A stretch of DNA of 50,215 bases from Bacteroidota bacterium (GCA_027593035.1 JAQCJQ010000003.1:1-50215); one strand, 5' to 3'. Counted from the stretch's first letter, positions 25,044 through 34,291 are shown. Notes: generated from the sequence alone by a model not told the origin. Program-made: numbers and translations.

Positions 25044-26627
25044 TTATTGCCGGACGACGGCCAATCGACCGCGCAACGGAGCTTCCGATCCAACCGTCCA
25101 CGCCTCCACAATATAGGTTCCAGGAACCATCCCGGTCGTGAACCAGGAGTAAGGTGATGAGGCAAAATTCAAGGAGGCATCGTGCACGACCCGCCCACTT
25201 GAATCAACAATGCGCAACCGTTCCAGCACCGCATTGTCGCCCAAATTCAGGAACACCTCTGCGCCGACCTCAACGGGGTTGGGTGAGAACAACAGGGATT
25301 CAGGTCTGGGCTCATTGTCCGTGACATCGTCCGGATCGTATTGCATGCGATACACGTGCTGCAAGGTGCACAAGTACAATTCACCCGCATTGTCTTCACT
25401 CATCGCGAAGCGGTATTCATATGAGCCTTGTTCCCACGATGCAAACCCTCCGGGGACTTGGATATTCAATGGAGCCTCGAGCCAAGTGCCATCGGCTTGC
25501 TCGGTCAGCGTCCAGAAACGGACATTCTCAAAACCGCAATAGTCCGTGAACACATAGCTTCCATACAACGTTGGGATGGGACCACGGTAACGATACCCTC
25601 CAATCACGGAGCACCAGCCTTGATCATGCGGGTACGAGAAAATGGGCAGTTCCAAGGTCACGCCTTCCGGAATGCAATCCACGGTTGGCTCATAACACAT
25701 CAGTCCTTCCATCAGGCGCCAACCGAAGTTCAACCCTCCCGCGGAGCTGGCAGGTTCGAAGTTGATTTCTTCCCAATCCACCTCACCGACATCGCCAATG
25801 AATTTGTCGCCCGTCAACCGATCGAAACTCCACCGCCAAGGGTTGCGAAATCCCACCGCCCAAATTTCATTGAGCGCTTCGGGATTCCCCACAAACGGAT
25901 TGTCCTCCGGAATGGTGTAAGGAGCCAATCCGTGCACCTCGATGCGCAACATTTTGCCCAACAACGTTTCTAGATTCTGTCCATTGCCGATGGGGCCATG
26001 ATCGTCTCCGCCACTTCCTCCGCCGGTTTCACCCGTACCCGTTCCACCACCATCTCCCGTGGACAAATACAACAGGCCATCCAAGGGGCCGAAATGCAGC
26101 TGTCCACCGTTGTGACCTCGTGCGGGCTGCTCCAACTCCAACACTTCAAACCATTGGTCAACATCTGCCACAGTATGCGCTGGATTGGTTCCGAAACAGA
26201 GCAAGCGCTCATCGATGATGCTTCCTGTGCCATCGGGGCGGTAGCCATTGTACATCACATAGAAGAGTCCGTTTTCTTCAAAATTGGGATCCAGGATGAG
26301 GTCATTGAGACCTTGCTCACTGCTGATTCCGTAATCCACAAGGTCCAAACCCGAGTCACTCAAATCGAGAAACGGTTCTTCACGCACTTCGCCTGTCGAT
26401 TCATCGAACCACATCACCAAGCCATTGTGACACAAGATGAGCAAATTCGTTTCGTCGATGGCATGCGAAGCGGGCCGTACCCCAACCGGAGACTCGGCCG
26501 CCACCAATCGCTCGGCGACAATGGTTTCAGGAGTGACTTGAGATGCAAGGGGACGAGCGATCACCAGCGCCAAAACGAATGGGATCCATGCACGACTGGA
26601 TGAAATCAGGGAATGAATGAATCGCAT
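25044..26627 (-). CDS. Secreted PQQ-type glucose/sorbosone dehydrogenase-like protein with T9SS sorting domain
   Basis: 527 residues. A signal peptide (about 12-30, ending ASQ) is followed by a six-bladed propeller of the glucose/sorbosone dehydrogenase family. Visible motifs: EQGLNDLILDP; RGHNGGQLHFGP with the likely catalytic His172; STGDGGG (about 189-195); a Gly-rich loop (194-211); LLGKMLRIEVHG; GFRNPWRWSFD with Arg261-Asn262; DVGEVDWEEIN; and GGLNFGWRLMEG. The C-terminal ~80 residues (from FSPNPVEVG) are a T9SS type A sorting domain. It likely oxidises a sugar at the cell surface with PQQ; whether every PQQ ligand is kept cannot be decided by eye. The start at 26627 precedes the signal peptide. 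It is divergent from the pentaheme cytochrome gene. Confidence 0.85.
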   Translation of the reverse strand: MRFIHSLISSSRAWIPFVLALVIARPLASQVTPETIVAERLVAAESPVGVRPASHAIDETNLLILCHNGLVMWFDESTGEVREEPFLDLSDSGLDLVDYGISSEQGLNDLILDPNFEENGLFYVMYNGYRPDGTGSIIDERLLCFGTNPAHTVADVDQWFEVLELEQPARGHNGGQLHFGPLDGLLYLSTGDGGGTGTGETGGGSGGDDHGPIGNGQNLETLLGKMLRIEVHGLAPYTIPEDNPFVGNPEALNEIWAVGFRNPWRWSFDRLTGDKFIGDVGEVDWEEINFEPASSAGGLNFGWRLMEGLMCYEPTVDCIPEGVTLELPIFSYPHDQGWCSVIGGYRYRGPIPTLYGSYVFTDYCGFENVRFWTLTEQADGTWLEAPLNIQVPGGFASWEQGSYEYRFAMSEDNAGELYLCTLQHVYRMQYDPDDVTDNEPRPESLLFSPNPVEVGAEVFLNLGDNAVLERLRIVDSSGRVVHDASLNFASSPYSWFTTGMVPGTYIVEAWTVGSEAPLRGRLAVVRQ

Positions 26628-26644
26628 GAGAAGAGGTTGCAGAC

Positions 26645-26652
26645 TAACTTTG
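26645..26652 (+). promoter_or_regulatory. -7 element (TAACTTTG) for the pentaheme cytochrome
   Basis: Perfect TAnnTTTG on the plus strand, 55 bases before the cytochrome ATG. It faces the minus-strand element at 26658-26665 across 5 bases, so the two promoters overlap. Confidence 0.4.
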
Positions 26653-26657
26653 ATGGA

Positions 26658-26665
26658 CAAAGATA
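26658..26665 (-). promoter_or_regulatory. -7 element (TATCTTTG) for the sugar dehydrogenase
   Basis: Perfect TAnnTTTG on the minus strand, 30 bases before the ATG at 26627. Together with the plus-strand element it forms an inverted CTTTG/CAAAG pair. Confidence 0.45.
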
Positions 26666-26707
26666 TTGAGTCCGCACCTGAACCCCTTAGCAACAGTTGT
26701 TAAGTCC

Positions 26708-28666
26708 ATGAATCGTCAAACTACTTTCGCCTTGCTTATGCCCCTTATGGGCATTGGATTGGTGCTTCTGATTTCAGGAGCGGCAGATCCGGAGGTGGCT
26801 TTTCATGGAGACGATGCCGCTGAAATGCGCTGGAGGATGGGAGAGCTTTGTACGGAACAAGGCGTGTTCTTCACGGGTTCGGGGAATTGCGTGAACTGCC
26901 ACGCTCCCGATCCAGAGGGAGAAGCCCTAGTGGATGCCGATGGGCACACGGTGAGTCCGGTGGTAGACTGGCAAGCTACCATGATGGCCAACAGCGCCAA
27001 AGATCCTTTTTGGCGTGCCAAAGTGTCCCATGAAGGGTTGGTCAATCCCAATCACCGCGAGTCCATAGAGAACCTATGCACCGCGTGCCACGCCCCGCAG
27101 GGCTTTCATGAAGCGCATTTGACGGGCAAAGTCGGTCCCAATGGCTACACCATGGACCAGTTGCTCGAAGATGAATTGGGCTTGGATGGCATCGGATGCA
27201 CCGCTTGCCATGGGATTGACGACGATGCGTTGGCGGGTCGCTCCAATGGAGACTTGCCGATCAACCCGGACAATGTCGCATGGGGTGGGTTTGAGAATCC
27301 ATGGGATGGATTGATGAGCGGACAAACGGGATTCAATCCGGTCTACGGGGAGCACATGCGCAACAGTGAAGTGTGCGCCAGTTGCCACTCGCTCTATAAC
27401 CACACACAAGACTTGTCAGGCGAAGAGACCGGGCAGGTTTTCTTCGAACAAACGACGTATTTGGAATGGGTGAATTCCGCTTACAATGCGGAAAATGTCC
27501 AATGCCAATCGTGCCACATGCCGCTTGTTGAAGGCGGTGCGATTGCAGCAACTCAACCCAATTGGTTGTTCAACCAGCGATTTGGAAAACACCACTTGGT
27601 CGGGGGCAATGCCTTCATGCTCAAGTTGATGCGAGACCAGTCGGTGGCGCTGGAGTTGAGTGCGACGACCGTCCAATTCGATAGCACCATTGCGCGCACA
27701 GAGCGCCTGCTTCAAACGCAAACGGCCGAATTGGAAGTGCGTCAATTGGCCTCTGAATTGGGCGAATGGGAGTTTGAGGTGGAGCTGCGGAACTTGGCCG
27801 GCCACAAGTTTCCAAGTGGTTATCCTTCGCGCATCGCATTCGTTGAATTTGAACTTCAGGACGCAGAAGGGATCACCTTATTCCACAGTGGAAAATGGAC
27901 GCCAGAAACGGGTGTAATGGGAAGGGATGAAACGTGGGAACCGCACTGGGAAACCATCGACTCGGAAGACCAGGTCCAGGTGTATGAAATGGTCATTGGG
28001 GATGTGACTGGAGCGCCAACCCAGGTGCTTGAACGTGCCTCCGTATTGCTCAAGGACAACCGCCTTCCTCCCCGTGGTTTTTTCACGAACCATGCGGCCT
28101 ATGATACGGTGCAATTTGGACCGATGGCAGCGCTCGATGCGAACTTCAATCGCGCCGAATCCTCCAATGATGAGGGTTCAGGGTCCGACCGCTTGACCTA
28201 CCGGATTCCCAATGATCTGAATTCTGCAACGGTGCAAGCCCACGTCACTTTGCATTATCTCTCAGTCCCCGCGCGCTGGGTCCAGGACATGTTTGAATGG
28301 GCAGAGGATTCCGAAGAAATTACGGCCTTCCAGTCCATGTTCGAATCAGCAGACCGAACTCCGGTGGTGGTGGCTTCATCCTCGGCATGGGGCTATCGCG
28401 GATTTGACCAGGAGGAATTGGACTGGCGTTTAGCACCAAGTGCCATCGGGTCGAACCAGCTCCTTCGTCTCATCCCCCCGGGAGAGTCCAATCCGCTCGA
28501 GGTCGTTTTGGTGGATGCCCGTGGACGAACCGTCCGCTCTGTGACGCCCTATGCGGCGCTTCAAGGGTTTGATGTGTCTGACTTGGCGAGCGGTGCCTTC
28601 TTCGTCCGGGTGCGGACAGAAACGGGATGGAAGGTGCTCAAAGGAATGAAGTTGAACGGACAGTAA
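26708..28666 (+). CDS. Pentaheme cytochrome c with T9SS-like C-terminal domain
   Basis: 652 residues. A signal anchor or peptide (about 5-25) is followed by a cytochrome domain with five CxxCH motifs: CVNCH (61), CTACH (124), CTACH (164), CASCH (223) and CQSCH (266). Additional His residues (for example KHH near 293) could be distal ligands. A beta-rich domain (about 345-560) follows, and the last ~75 residues (LRLIPPGESNP, VVLVDARGR, GAFFVRV, VLKGMKLNG) have the shape of a T9SS type A sorting domain. I do not recognise the exact family; it recalls cytochrome c554-like proteins. It is divergent from a secreted sugar dehydrogenase with which it may exchange electrons (inference). Confidence 0.82.
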   Translation: MNRQTTFALLMPLMGIGLVLLISGAADPEVAFHGDDAAEMRWRMGELCTEQGVFFTGSGNCVNCHAPDPEGEALVDADGHTVSPVVDWQATMMANSAKDPFWRAKVSHEGLVNPNHRESIENLCTACHAPQGFHEAHLTGKVGPNGYTMDQLLEDELGLDGIGCTACHGIDDDALAGRSNGDLPINPDNVAWGGFENPWDGLMSGQTGFNPVYGEHMRNSEVCASCHSLYNHTQDLSGEETGQVFFEQTTYLEWVNSAYNAENVQCQSCHMPLVEGGAIAATQPNWLFNQRFGKHHLVGGNAFMLKLMRDQSVALELSATTVQFDSTIARTERLLQTQTAELEVRQLASELGEWEFEVELRNLAGHKFPSGYPSRIAFVEFELQDAEGITLFHSGKWTPETGVMGRDETWEPHWETIDSEDQVQVYEMVIGDVTGAPTQVLERASVLLKDNRLPPRGFFTNHAAYDTVQFGPMAALDANFNRAESSNDEGSGSDRLTYRIPNDLNSATVQAHVTLHYLSVPARWVQDMFEWAEDSEEITAFQSMFESADRTPVVVASSSAWGYRGFDQEELDWRLAPSAIGSNQLLRLIPPGESNPLEVVLVDARGRTVRSVTPYAALQGFDVSDLASGAFFVRVRTETGWKVLKGMKLNGQ

Positions 28667-28692
28667 GCTGCGATCGGAGGGCCCAACTCTTT

Positions 28693-28709
28693 TTTAGAAT
28701 GATTCTAAA
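28693..28709. promoter_or_regulatory. Fur-box-like 8-1-8 palindrome upstream of the TonB receptor
   Basis: TTTAGAAT, G, ATTCTAAA, a perfect inverted repeat whose core TTAGAAT-G-ATTCTAA has the 7-1-7 spacing of Fur sites (compare TGATAAT-n-ATTATCA). It lies 107 bases before the FecA-like receptor start and directly abuts TACCTTG (28711-28717), a possible -7 element, so a bound repressor would block the promoter. Confidence 0.6.
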
Positions 28710-28815
28710 TTACCTTGTTTGGGGGATTGTACGGCAGGCCTTCTGAGCGCCAAATTTGCCATCCTTTTTGGTGCTAGATTCATTCCTTTTTTCGAAGAAA
28801 ATTCGATTCATTCGT

Positions 28816-31110
28816 ATGCTGCGATTCCCTTGTTCATTGTCCTCTTTTGTTTGGGTTGTCATGGCATTTTCATGCCTGAGCCAAAGCGCTGTGGGGCAAA
28901 TGATGCAGGAGGAGGACATGCTGCCTGACAGCTTACGTAGCATCATACAAGATTGGCATCACCTTCCGGAAGCCACCATTTCAGCGGTCGGTTTGGCCGC
29001 AGGTGCGGAAGGAGTCGATGAGGTTCCCGGTGCTTTGCACGTGATCCGCCCAGAGGTGCTGCAGCGTTTTTCCTACAGCGACCCCTTGCGCGCCCTGCAA
29101 ACCGTCAGCGGAGTGAACATCCAAGAAGAAGATGGATTCGGCTTACGGCCGAACATTGGGCTGCGCGGTTCGGGTTCGGAGCGCTCGGCGAGAATCACAT
29201 TGATGGAAGACGGGGTGCTGATTGCCCCTGCTCCATACACCGCGCCAGCCGCCTACTATTTCCCTTCCATTGCCCGCATGGAATCCATTGAGATTTTGAA
29301 AGGGAGTAGTCAAATCGCTTTTGGTCCACAGACGTCAGGCGGTGCGATCAACATGGTGACGCCCGATATCCCCGATTCCAGTTTAGCGGGATTGTTTCGA
29401 ACTGAGATGAGCGCTTTCGGTGGCCGGGTAGACCATGCTCGTGTGGGGTCTTCTTGGAATCACCGATGGGGAACATTTGGTGTGATGGCGGAATATTTGC
29501 AATTGGGGAGTGATGGTTTTAAGGAACTAGCTTCGGGTGACCCGACTGGTTTTTCAAAAACGGATCGCCTCATGAAATTCAGGTGGACTTCACCCCTTGA
29601 ATCCAAATTGCAGCAATCGGTTGAATGGAAAACGGGCCAGGTCAACGAGGACGCCCAGGAGACGTATGTTGGTCTGACGGATGCGGATTATCAACTCAAC
29701 CCCTTTCAACGCTACGCGGCAACGGCTCAGGACCGAATGCTCGCCAAGCAGCGACAAAATGTACTCAAGCACCGGGCTGAATTGGGGGCACGCTGGTCCA
29801 TCGAAACGGACATCTACCGCACCGAATTTGAGCGCAATTGGTACAAATTGGATCGGGTGATCGACTCCACGGGGGTGGCTCATGGCTTGGCTGATTTGTT
29901 TCAGCAAGGAGCCGATGTTGATGCTCTGAATTTGCTGAAATCGGTCGACACGCCCGATGGGGCCGGTTTGGATTTGAAGGCCAACAACCGCTCATACTAT
30001 GCTGAGGGAGTTCAACACCGGGGCGTGATCAAGTTGAGAAGTCAAAATGGTGCTGCCCACCAAGTCGTATACGGGATGCGGATCCATCGGGATGGCGTGG
30101 ATCGATTGCAATGGCGGGATCGTTATCAACTTCAAGCAGGCGCCATGACCATGACGGAACCGGGTGCGTTGGGCTCAGCTGGAAACCGAGAAGAGATGGC
30201 CACCGCTGTGGCGTCGTTTGTTCGAGGAACTATGCGTACAGGAATGCTGACGTGGACGCCGGGCGTGCGGATGGAAACCATGGCGTTTGAACGATGGAAT
30301 TACGACGCTTCGGATCCGGACCGCCAAGGCGATGCCGATTACCAGCGCAATGCATTGTCTGTGTGGCTTCCGGGGTTGGGTTTGCACGCGAACCTTTCTC
30401 CAGTGTGGACGGCCTTCACGGGTCTTCACAGAGGATTCATTCCTCCAGGATCTTCACCGGAAGCCAAGGCGGAAACCAGTGCCAATTGGGAGTTGGGGGT
30501 GCGATGGAACAGCAACGGATTCAGTGGTCAATTGGTGGCATTCCGAAATGCCTACAAGGATCTTCTGGGAGCGGATTTGGCGGCAAGTGGTGGAACAGGA
30601 TCAGGGGATCTGTTCAATGGGGGAAGCGCGTTGACCAAAGGGGTGGAAGTCGAAGCCGCCTGCAATGCACTGCAACATCGTTGGGAGAAGTGGTCCCTGC
30701 CGATTCAGGTCTCCTACACATGGACAGACGCCCGTTTCTCCTCGTTTTTTGAAAGCGAATTCGATGCGTGGGGAACGGTGGAAACAGGGGACGCCTTGCC
30801 TTATTTGGCCCCGCATCAGGGGAGTATCATGGCCTCATTGGTTGGTCCTAAAATCGCCCTGAACACGTCTTTTCGGTGTGTTGGAGCGATGCGAACGATT
30901 GCTGGACAGGGAGGGCTGATTGCATCGGAAAGTACCGATGTCGTCAAGGTCTTGGACGCGGCCTTCAGTTGGTCGGTTAACCAGCGTGTTCAGTTCGAAC
31001 TTGGAGTGAACAACGTGCTGGACGCCACATACATCGTCGCACGTCGGCCCGCGGGAATCCGCCCGGGCATGCCGCGATTGGTGAGGACGGGATTGCGTCT
31101 GACGTTTTAA
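28816..31110 (+). CDS. TonB-dependent outer-membrane receptor, FecA-like
   Basis: 764 residues. A signal peptide (about 8-28) is followed by a plug domain (about 45-170) and a 22-strand barrel ending in LRLTF with the terminal Phe. The plug contains RPNIGLRGSGSERSARIT and LMEDGVLIAPAPYTAP, typical of the ferric-citrate receptor (FecA) branch, and NNVLDATYIVARRP near the C terminus. There is no N-terminal carboxypeptidase-like domain and no evident FecR-signalling domain. The substrate is probably a ferric siderophore or citrate complex, supported by the Fur-like palindrome upstream. The ATG at 28816 gives a proper signal peptide; an upstream TTG does not. Convergent with the proline dehydrogenase gene (1-base gap). 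Confidence 0.9.
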   Translation: MLRFPCSLSSFVWVVMAFSCLSQSAVGQMMQEEDMLPDSLRSIIQDWHHLPEATISAVGLAAGAEGVDEVPGALHVIRPEVLQRFSYSDPLRALQTVSGVNIQEEDGFGLRPNIGLRGSGSERSARITLMEDGVLIAPAPYTAPAAYYFPSIARMESIEILKGSSQIAFGPQTSGGAINMVTPDIPDSSLAGLFRTEMSAFGGRVDHARVGSSWNHRWGTFGVMAEYLQLGSDGFKELASGDPTGFSKTDRLMKFRWTSPLESKLQQSVEWKTGQVNEDAQETYVGLTDADYQLNPFQRYAATAQDRMLAKQRQNVLKHRAELGARWSIETDIYRTEFERNWYKLDRVIDSTGVAHGLADLFQQGADVDALNLLKSVDTPDGAGLDLKANNRSYYAEGVQHRGVIKLRSQNGAAHQVVYGMRIHRDGVDRLQWRDRYQLQAGAMTMTEPGALGSAGNREEMATAVASFVRGTMRTGMLTWTPGVRMETMAFERWNYDASDPDRQGDADYQRNALSVWLPGLGLHANLSPVWTAFTGLHRGFIPPGSSPEAKAETSANWELGVRWNSNGFSGQLVAFRNAYKDLLGADLAASGGTGSGDLFNGGSALTKGVEVEAACNALQHRWEKWSLPIQVSYTWTDARFSSFFESEFDAWGTVETGDALPYLAPHQGSIMASLVGPKIALNTSFRCVGAMRTIAGQGGLIASESTDVVKVLDAAFSWSVNQRVQFELGVNNVLDATYIVARRPAGIRPGMPRLVRTGLRLTF

Positions 31111-31111
31111 C

Positions 31112-32344
31112 TCAGCGCCCGGCCTTGATGGCGGCACGGCGCTTGAACTCGCTGCGAATCAACTCCAGTTCTCGGGAAGATTGACCAGCAACGGAGGTGT
31201 TTTCTTCCGCCCGTCGAATGAGGTATGGAATCGTATCGCGAATGGGGCCATAAGGGACATACTTCGCGACGTTATAGCCCGCCGCAGCCAGGTTGAAACT
31301 GATGGGATCGCTCATGCCGAGCAATTGCGCAAACCAGACGCGCTCATCGTTGACGGCCAGTCCGGCGTCCCTCATTTTTGAACACAACAACAAGCTGCTG
31401 GCTTCGTTGTGACTACCGGCACACAGGGAAACCGAATCCAAATGCTGAACGCACCAATCGAGTGCCGCATCGTAGTCTCGATCGGTTGCCGCCTTGTCCG
31501 GTTGAATGGGGGAAGGAATTCCGAGTTTGGTTGCTCGCAGACGTTCTTTTTCCATGTAAGCGCCGCGAACGAGTTTTACCCCCATCCGAAAACCTCCAGC
31601 CTGAGCTTTTTCTGTCAGTGCTTTCAAATAAGCCAGCCGATCGTGTCGGTACAATTGCACCGTGTTGAAGATCAACGCCTGGCCTTGATTGTGCCGCTGC
31701 ATTTGTTCTTCTGCCAACTGGTCAATGGCTGGTTGAAGCCAGCTTTCTTCTGCATCAATGAACACTGGCGTTCCGATCCGGGCTGATTCCGCACACAAAG
31801 TAGCGACCCGGTTGCGCACACGTTGCCACGCCTCCTCTTGCGGGCTTGTCAGGGATTTTCCAGCGGAGACCATCTCCAAAATGGCGGTTGGTGCGATGCC
31901 GCTCACCTTGAAAACGCCAAAGGCGTGACGCGGGTCTTGATTGGTGGATTTGATGGAATCTCTAATCGCGTCAAACGTTGCGTCCAATTCGTCTTCCATT
32001 TCCTTCCCCTCCGCGCTGTAATCCAAAATGGTGCGCACGCCGGAAGCGTGCAATTTAGCCACCTGGGTTTCGGAGCCTTCAATGGTTTCCCCTCCACAGA
32101 AATGCCGATAAATGGTGGGGCGAATGGCCCAGCCAATGGGAATGTGCAAGGCCATAGCCCACTGCATCAGCACTTTGCCCAAACCGACGAGCCGTGCATT
32201 TCCAACGGTATGAAACAACCACAATGCCCTGCGCAACTCAGCTGAACTGAGGTGGGCGTAAGCCTGCTCCATGTTGTTGAAGTCCGGTAATTCGGATGGA
32301 GGAGTTTTTGAGAATGGGGCTGGCATGGGTCCTTTCCAGATCAT
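31112..32344 (-). CDS. Proline dehydrogenase
   Basis: 410 residues. FAD-dependent enzyme that oxidises proline to pyrroline-5-carboxylate and passes electrons to quinone. It is the stand-alone PRODH type with a TIM barrel and no aldehyde dehydrogenase domain. Family motifs: the VKLVRGAYMEKER segment (about 275-287), CAGSHNEAS (about 327-335), and the substrate-binding YLIRRAEENTSV (about 384-395). The exact start is uncertain: ATGs exist at 32344, 32326 and after about 24 codons; the alignable part begins around MEQAYAHLS. It is divergent from the M20 peptidase, so peptide and proline degradation may be linked physiologically. Confidence 0.92.
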   Translation of the reverse strand: MIWKGPMPAPFSKTPPSELPDFNNMEQAYAHLSSAELRRALWLFHTVGNARLVGLGKVLMQWAMALHIPIGWAIRPTIYRHFCGGETIEGSETQVAKLHASGVRTILDYSAEGKEMEDELDATFDAIRDSIKSTNQDPRHAFGVFKVSGIAPTAILEMVSAGKSLTSPQEEAWQRVRNRVATLCAESARIGTPVFIDAEESWLQPAIDQLAEEQMQRHNQGQALIFNTVQLYRHDRLAYLKALTEKAQAGGFRMGVKLVRGAYMEKERLRATKLGIPSPIQPDKAATDRDYDAALDWCVQHLDSVSLCAGSHNEASSLLLCSKMRDAGLAVNDERVWFAQLLGMSDPISFNLAAAGYNVAKYVPYGPIRDTIPYLIRRAEENTSVAGQSSRELELIRSEFKRRAAIKAGR

Positions 32345-32424
32345 TTCGTGGGTAGCTAAGATACGTCGGTGGACCCCTTTGTACGATCGGGTTGACTAGA
32401 GTTTCGCAGCGGTCAGACAGGGTG

Positions 32425-32432
32425 TATATTCG
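32425..32432 (+). promoter_or_regulatory. Possible -7 element (TATATTCG) for the M20 peptidase
   Basis: One mismatch to TAnnTTTG (C for T at position 7), 19 bases before the ATG. A TTTC at 32402-32405 sits 19 bases upstream, the right distance for a degenerate -33 TTTG. Confidence 0.3.
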
Positions 32433-32451
32433 TGCTTCAAACGACACAAAT

Positions 32452-33843
32452 ATGAGTGACTGCAACGCCTACATCGACGCCAACCGGGATCGATTTCTTG
32501 AAGAATTGTTTGATTTACTTCGTATCCCATCGGTATCCGCAGATCCCAAATTCGCTCCTGACGTTCTGCGTTGTGCGGAAAATGTCGCCATGAATTTGAA
32601 AGCCGCAGGGGCGGATAATGTCGAAATCATTGCAACGGAAGGCTATCCGGTGGTCTTCGGTGAGCGGCACGTTTCTCCAGATTTACCGACGGTATTGGTT
32701 TACGGACATTATGATGTGCAACCAGCGGATCCATTGGAGCTTTGGGATAGCCCCGCGTTTGAGCCCATCATAAAAAAGACAGACTTGCATCCGGAAGGCG
32801 CCATTTTCGCTCGCGGTGCATGCGATGACAAAGGCCAATTCTTCATGCACGTGAAAGCGTTTGAGGCCATGGTTCAATCCAATGCATTGGCTTGCAATGT
32901 CAAGTTCATGATTGAAGGGGAAGAGGAAGTGGGCTCCGCTCACCTCGAGCCATTTTTGGAATTGCACAAAGAGAAGCTTGCGGCGGACATCGTTTTGGTC
33001 AGTGATACTGGAATCATCGCCAATGACATCCCTTCCATCACAGTTGGTTTGCGTGGATTGAGTTACGTTGAGGTGGAAATCACTGGTCCCAACCGGGATT
33101 TGCACAGTGGTTTGTACGGAGGTGCGGCCCCGAATCCCATCAACATTTTGTGCGAGATGATTGCCTCACTCAAGGACGAAGACCAACGCATTACAGTGGA
33201 TGGCTTCTACGACGACGTCGTTGAATTGTCGGAAGCTGAACGCACCGCCATGGCAGAAGCCCCGTTTAGTGAAGAGGAATACAAGAAGAGCATTGACATA
33301 TCTGCCATTGAAGGGGAAGCGGGCTATTCTGCGCCTGAGCGCATGAGCATTCGACCAACCCTGGATGTGAACGGCATGTGGGGTGGGTACACGGGTGACG
33401 GAGCCAAAACGGTGATTGCTAGCAAGGCAATGGCTAAAATCTCGATGCGCCTTGTACCCAATCAGGATCCGGATCAAATCACGGAATTGTTTACCCGGCA
33501 CTTTGAAGCCATCGCGCCTCCATCGGTTAAAGTAAAGGTCACGCCGCATCACGGTGGACAACCGGCCGTTACGCCAACGGACTCGATCGCCTACATGGCG
33601 GCCTCCATGGCAATGGAAGCGTCATTTGGCCGGACACCCGTTCCTTTTCGAGGCGGCGGTTCCATTCCCATCGTAGCTAGTTTTGAGAACATATTGGGAT
33701 TGAAAACAGTCTTGATGGGCTTTGGTTTGGATAGCGATGCCATCCATTCACCCAACGAACATTACGGCGTTTTCAATTACTTCAAAGGCATCGAGACCAT
33801 TCCGCTTTTCTTCAAACACTTCGCTAACCTCAGCCGCTCGTGA
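32452..33843 (+). CDS. M20 family metallopeptidase (dipeptidase-like)
   Basis: 463 residues, cytosolic (no signal peptide). Di-zinc peptidase of the M20 carnosinase-like branch. Metal and catalytic motifs in order: YGHYDVQPADP with His86 and Asp88; GACDDKGQ with Asp125; the Glu-rich IEGEEEVGS (154-162) with the catalytic base; SDTG; and the C-terminal HSPNEH His. The dimerisation domain lies in the middle (about 205-370; DLHSGLYGG). It likely releases amino acids from di- or tripeptides. The GTG of the following lipoprotein gene overlaps its stop (GTGA). Confidence 0.92.
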   Translation: MSDCNAYIDANRDRFLEELFDLLRIPSVSADPKFAPDVLRCAENVAMNLKAAGADNVEIIATEGYPVVFGERHVSPDLPTVLVYGHYDVQPADPLELWDSPAFEPIIKKTDLHPEGAIFARGACDDKGQFFMHVKAFEAMVQSNALACNVKFMIEGEEEVGSAHLEPFLELHKEKLAADIVLVSDTGIIANDIPSITVGLRGLSYVEVEITGPNRDLHSGLYGGAAPNPINILCEMIASLKDEDQRITVDGFYDDVVELSEAERTAMAEAPFSEEEYKKSIDISAIEGEAGYSAPERMSIRPTLDVNGMWGGYTGDGAKTVIASKAMAKISMRLVPNQDPDQITELFTRHFEAIAPPSVKVKVTPHHGGQPAVTPTDSIAYMAASMAMEASFGRTPVPFRGGGSIPIVASFENILGLKTVLMGFGLDSDAIHSPNEHYGVFNYFKGIETIPLFFKHFANLSRS

Positions 33844-34286
33844 ATCGATACTTAACCCTATTCCTCGTCGTTTTTCTCAGCAGTTGCCAGTGGTGGCAGG
33901 ACATTGAGGTATTGCGGGTTGAAGGACTGTCGGATGTCGCCCTTTCATTGGATGGAATGGAAGGTGAGGTACAGGTCGTTCTTCGGAACCCGAATGGATT
34001 TGACATCCAAGCACACGGTGTTGATGTCGCCATATACGCGGGCGAGGACCGAATAGGATCGGTGTCCTTGCCCGGAAGACAGGTGCTCTCTGCCCGTTCA
34101 GAATCTACGCTCATCCTCAATTTGCAATCGGATCCAGGGGCGTTGAAGAGTCTGCTGCAAAACCAGTTGCTGCAATTCATTGGAGGCAGCCCCGTTGAAA
34201 TTCGAGCTGAAGGCACCGTGCGCGGTCGCGCATTTGGGCTGAATGTTACTTTCCCCATAGAATCCTCTGAAGAGATCAAACTATAG
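33840..34286 (+). CDS. LEA14-like (WHy-type) lipoprotein
   Basis: 148 residues. A short hydrophobic signal ends in a lipobox LSSC (Cys16), so the mature protein is a lipoprotein of the envelope. The remainder is a single beta-sandwich with alternating patterns (VQVVLRNPNGFDIQAHGVDV, TLILNLQS, NVTFPIES) like late-embryogenesis-abundant type 2 domains found in many Bacteroidota. The GTG start overlaps the stop of the M20 gene by four bases. Role unknown. Confidence 0.75.
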   Translation: MNRYLTLFLVVFLSSCQWWQDIEVLRVEGLSDVALSLDGMEGEVQVVLRNPNGFDIQAHGVDVAIYAGEDRIGSVSLPGRQVLSARSESTLILNLQSDPGALKSLLQNQLLQFIGGSPVEIRAEGTVRGRAFGLNVTFPIESSEEIKL

Positions 34287-34291
34287 ACCGC

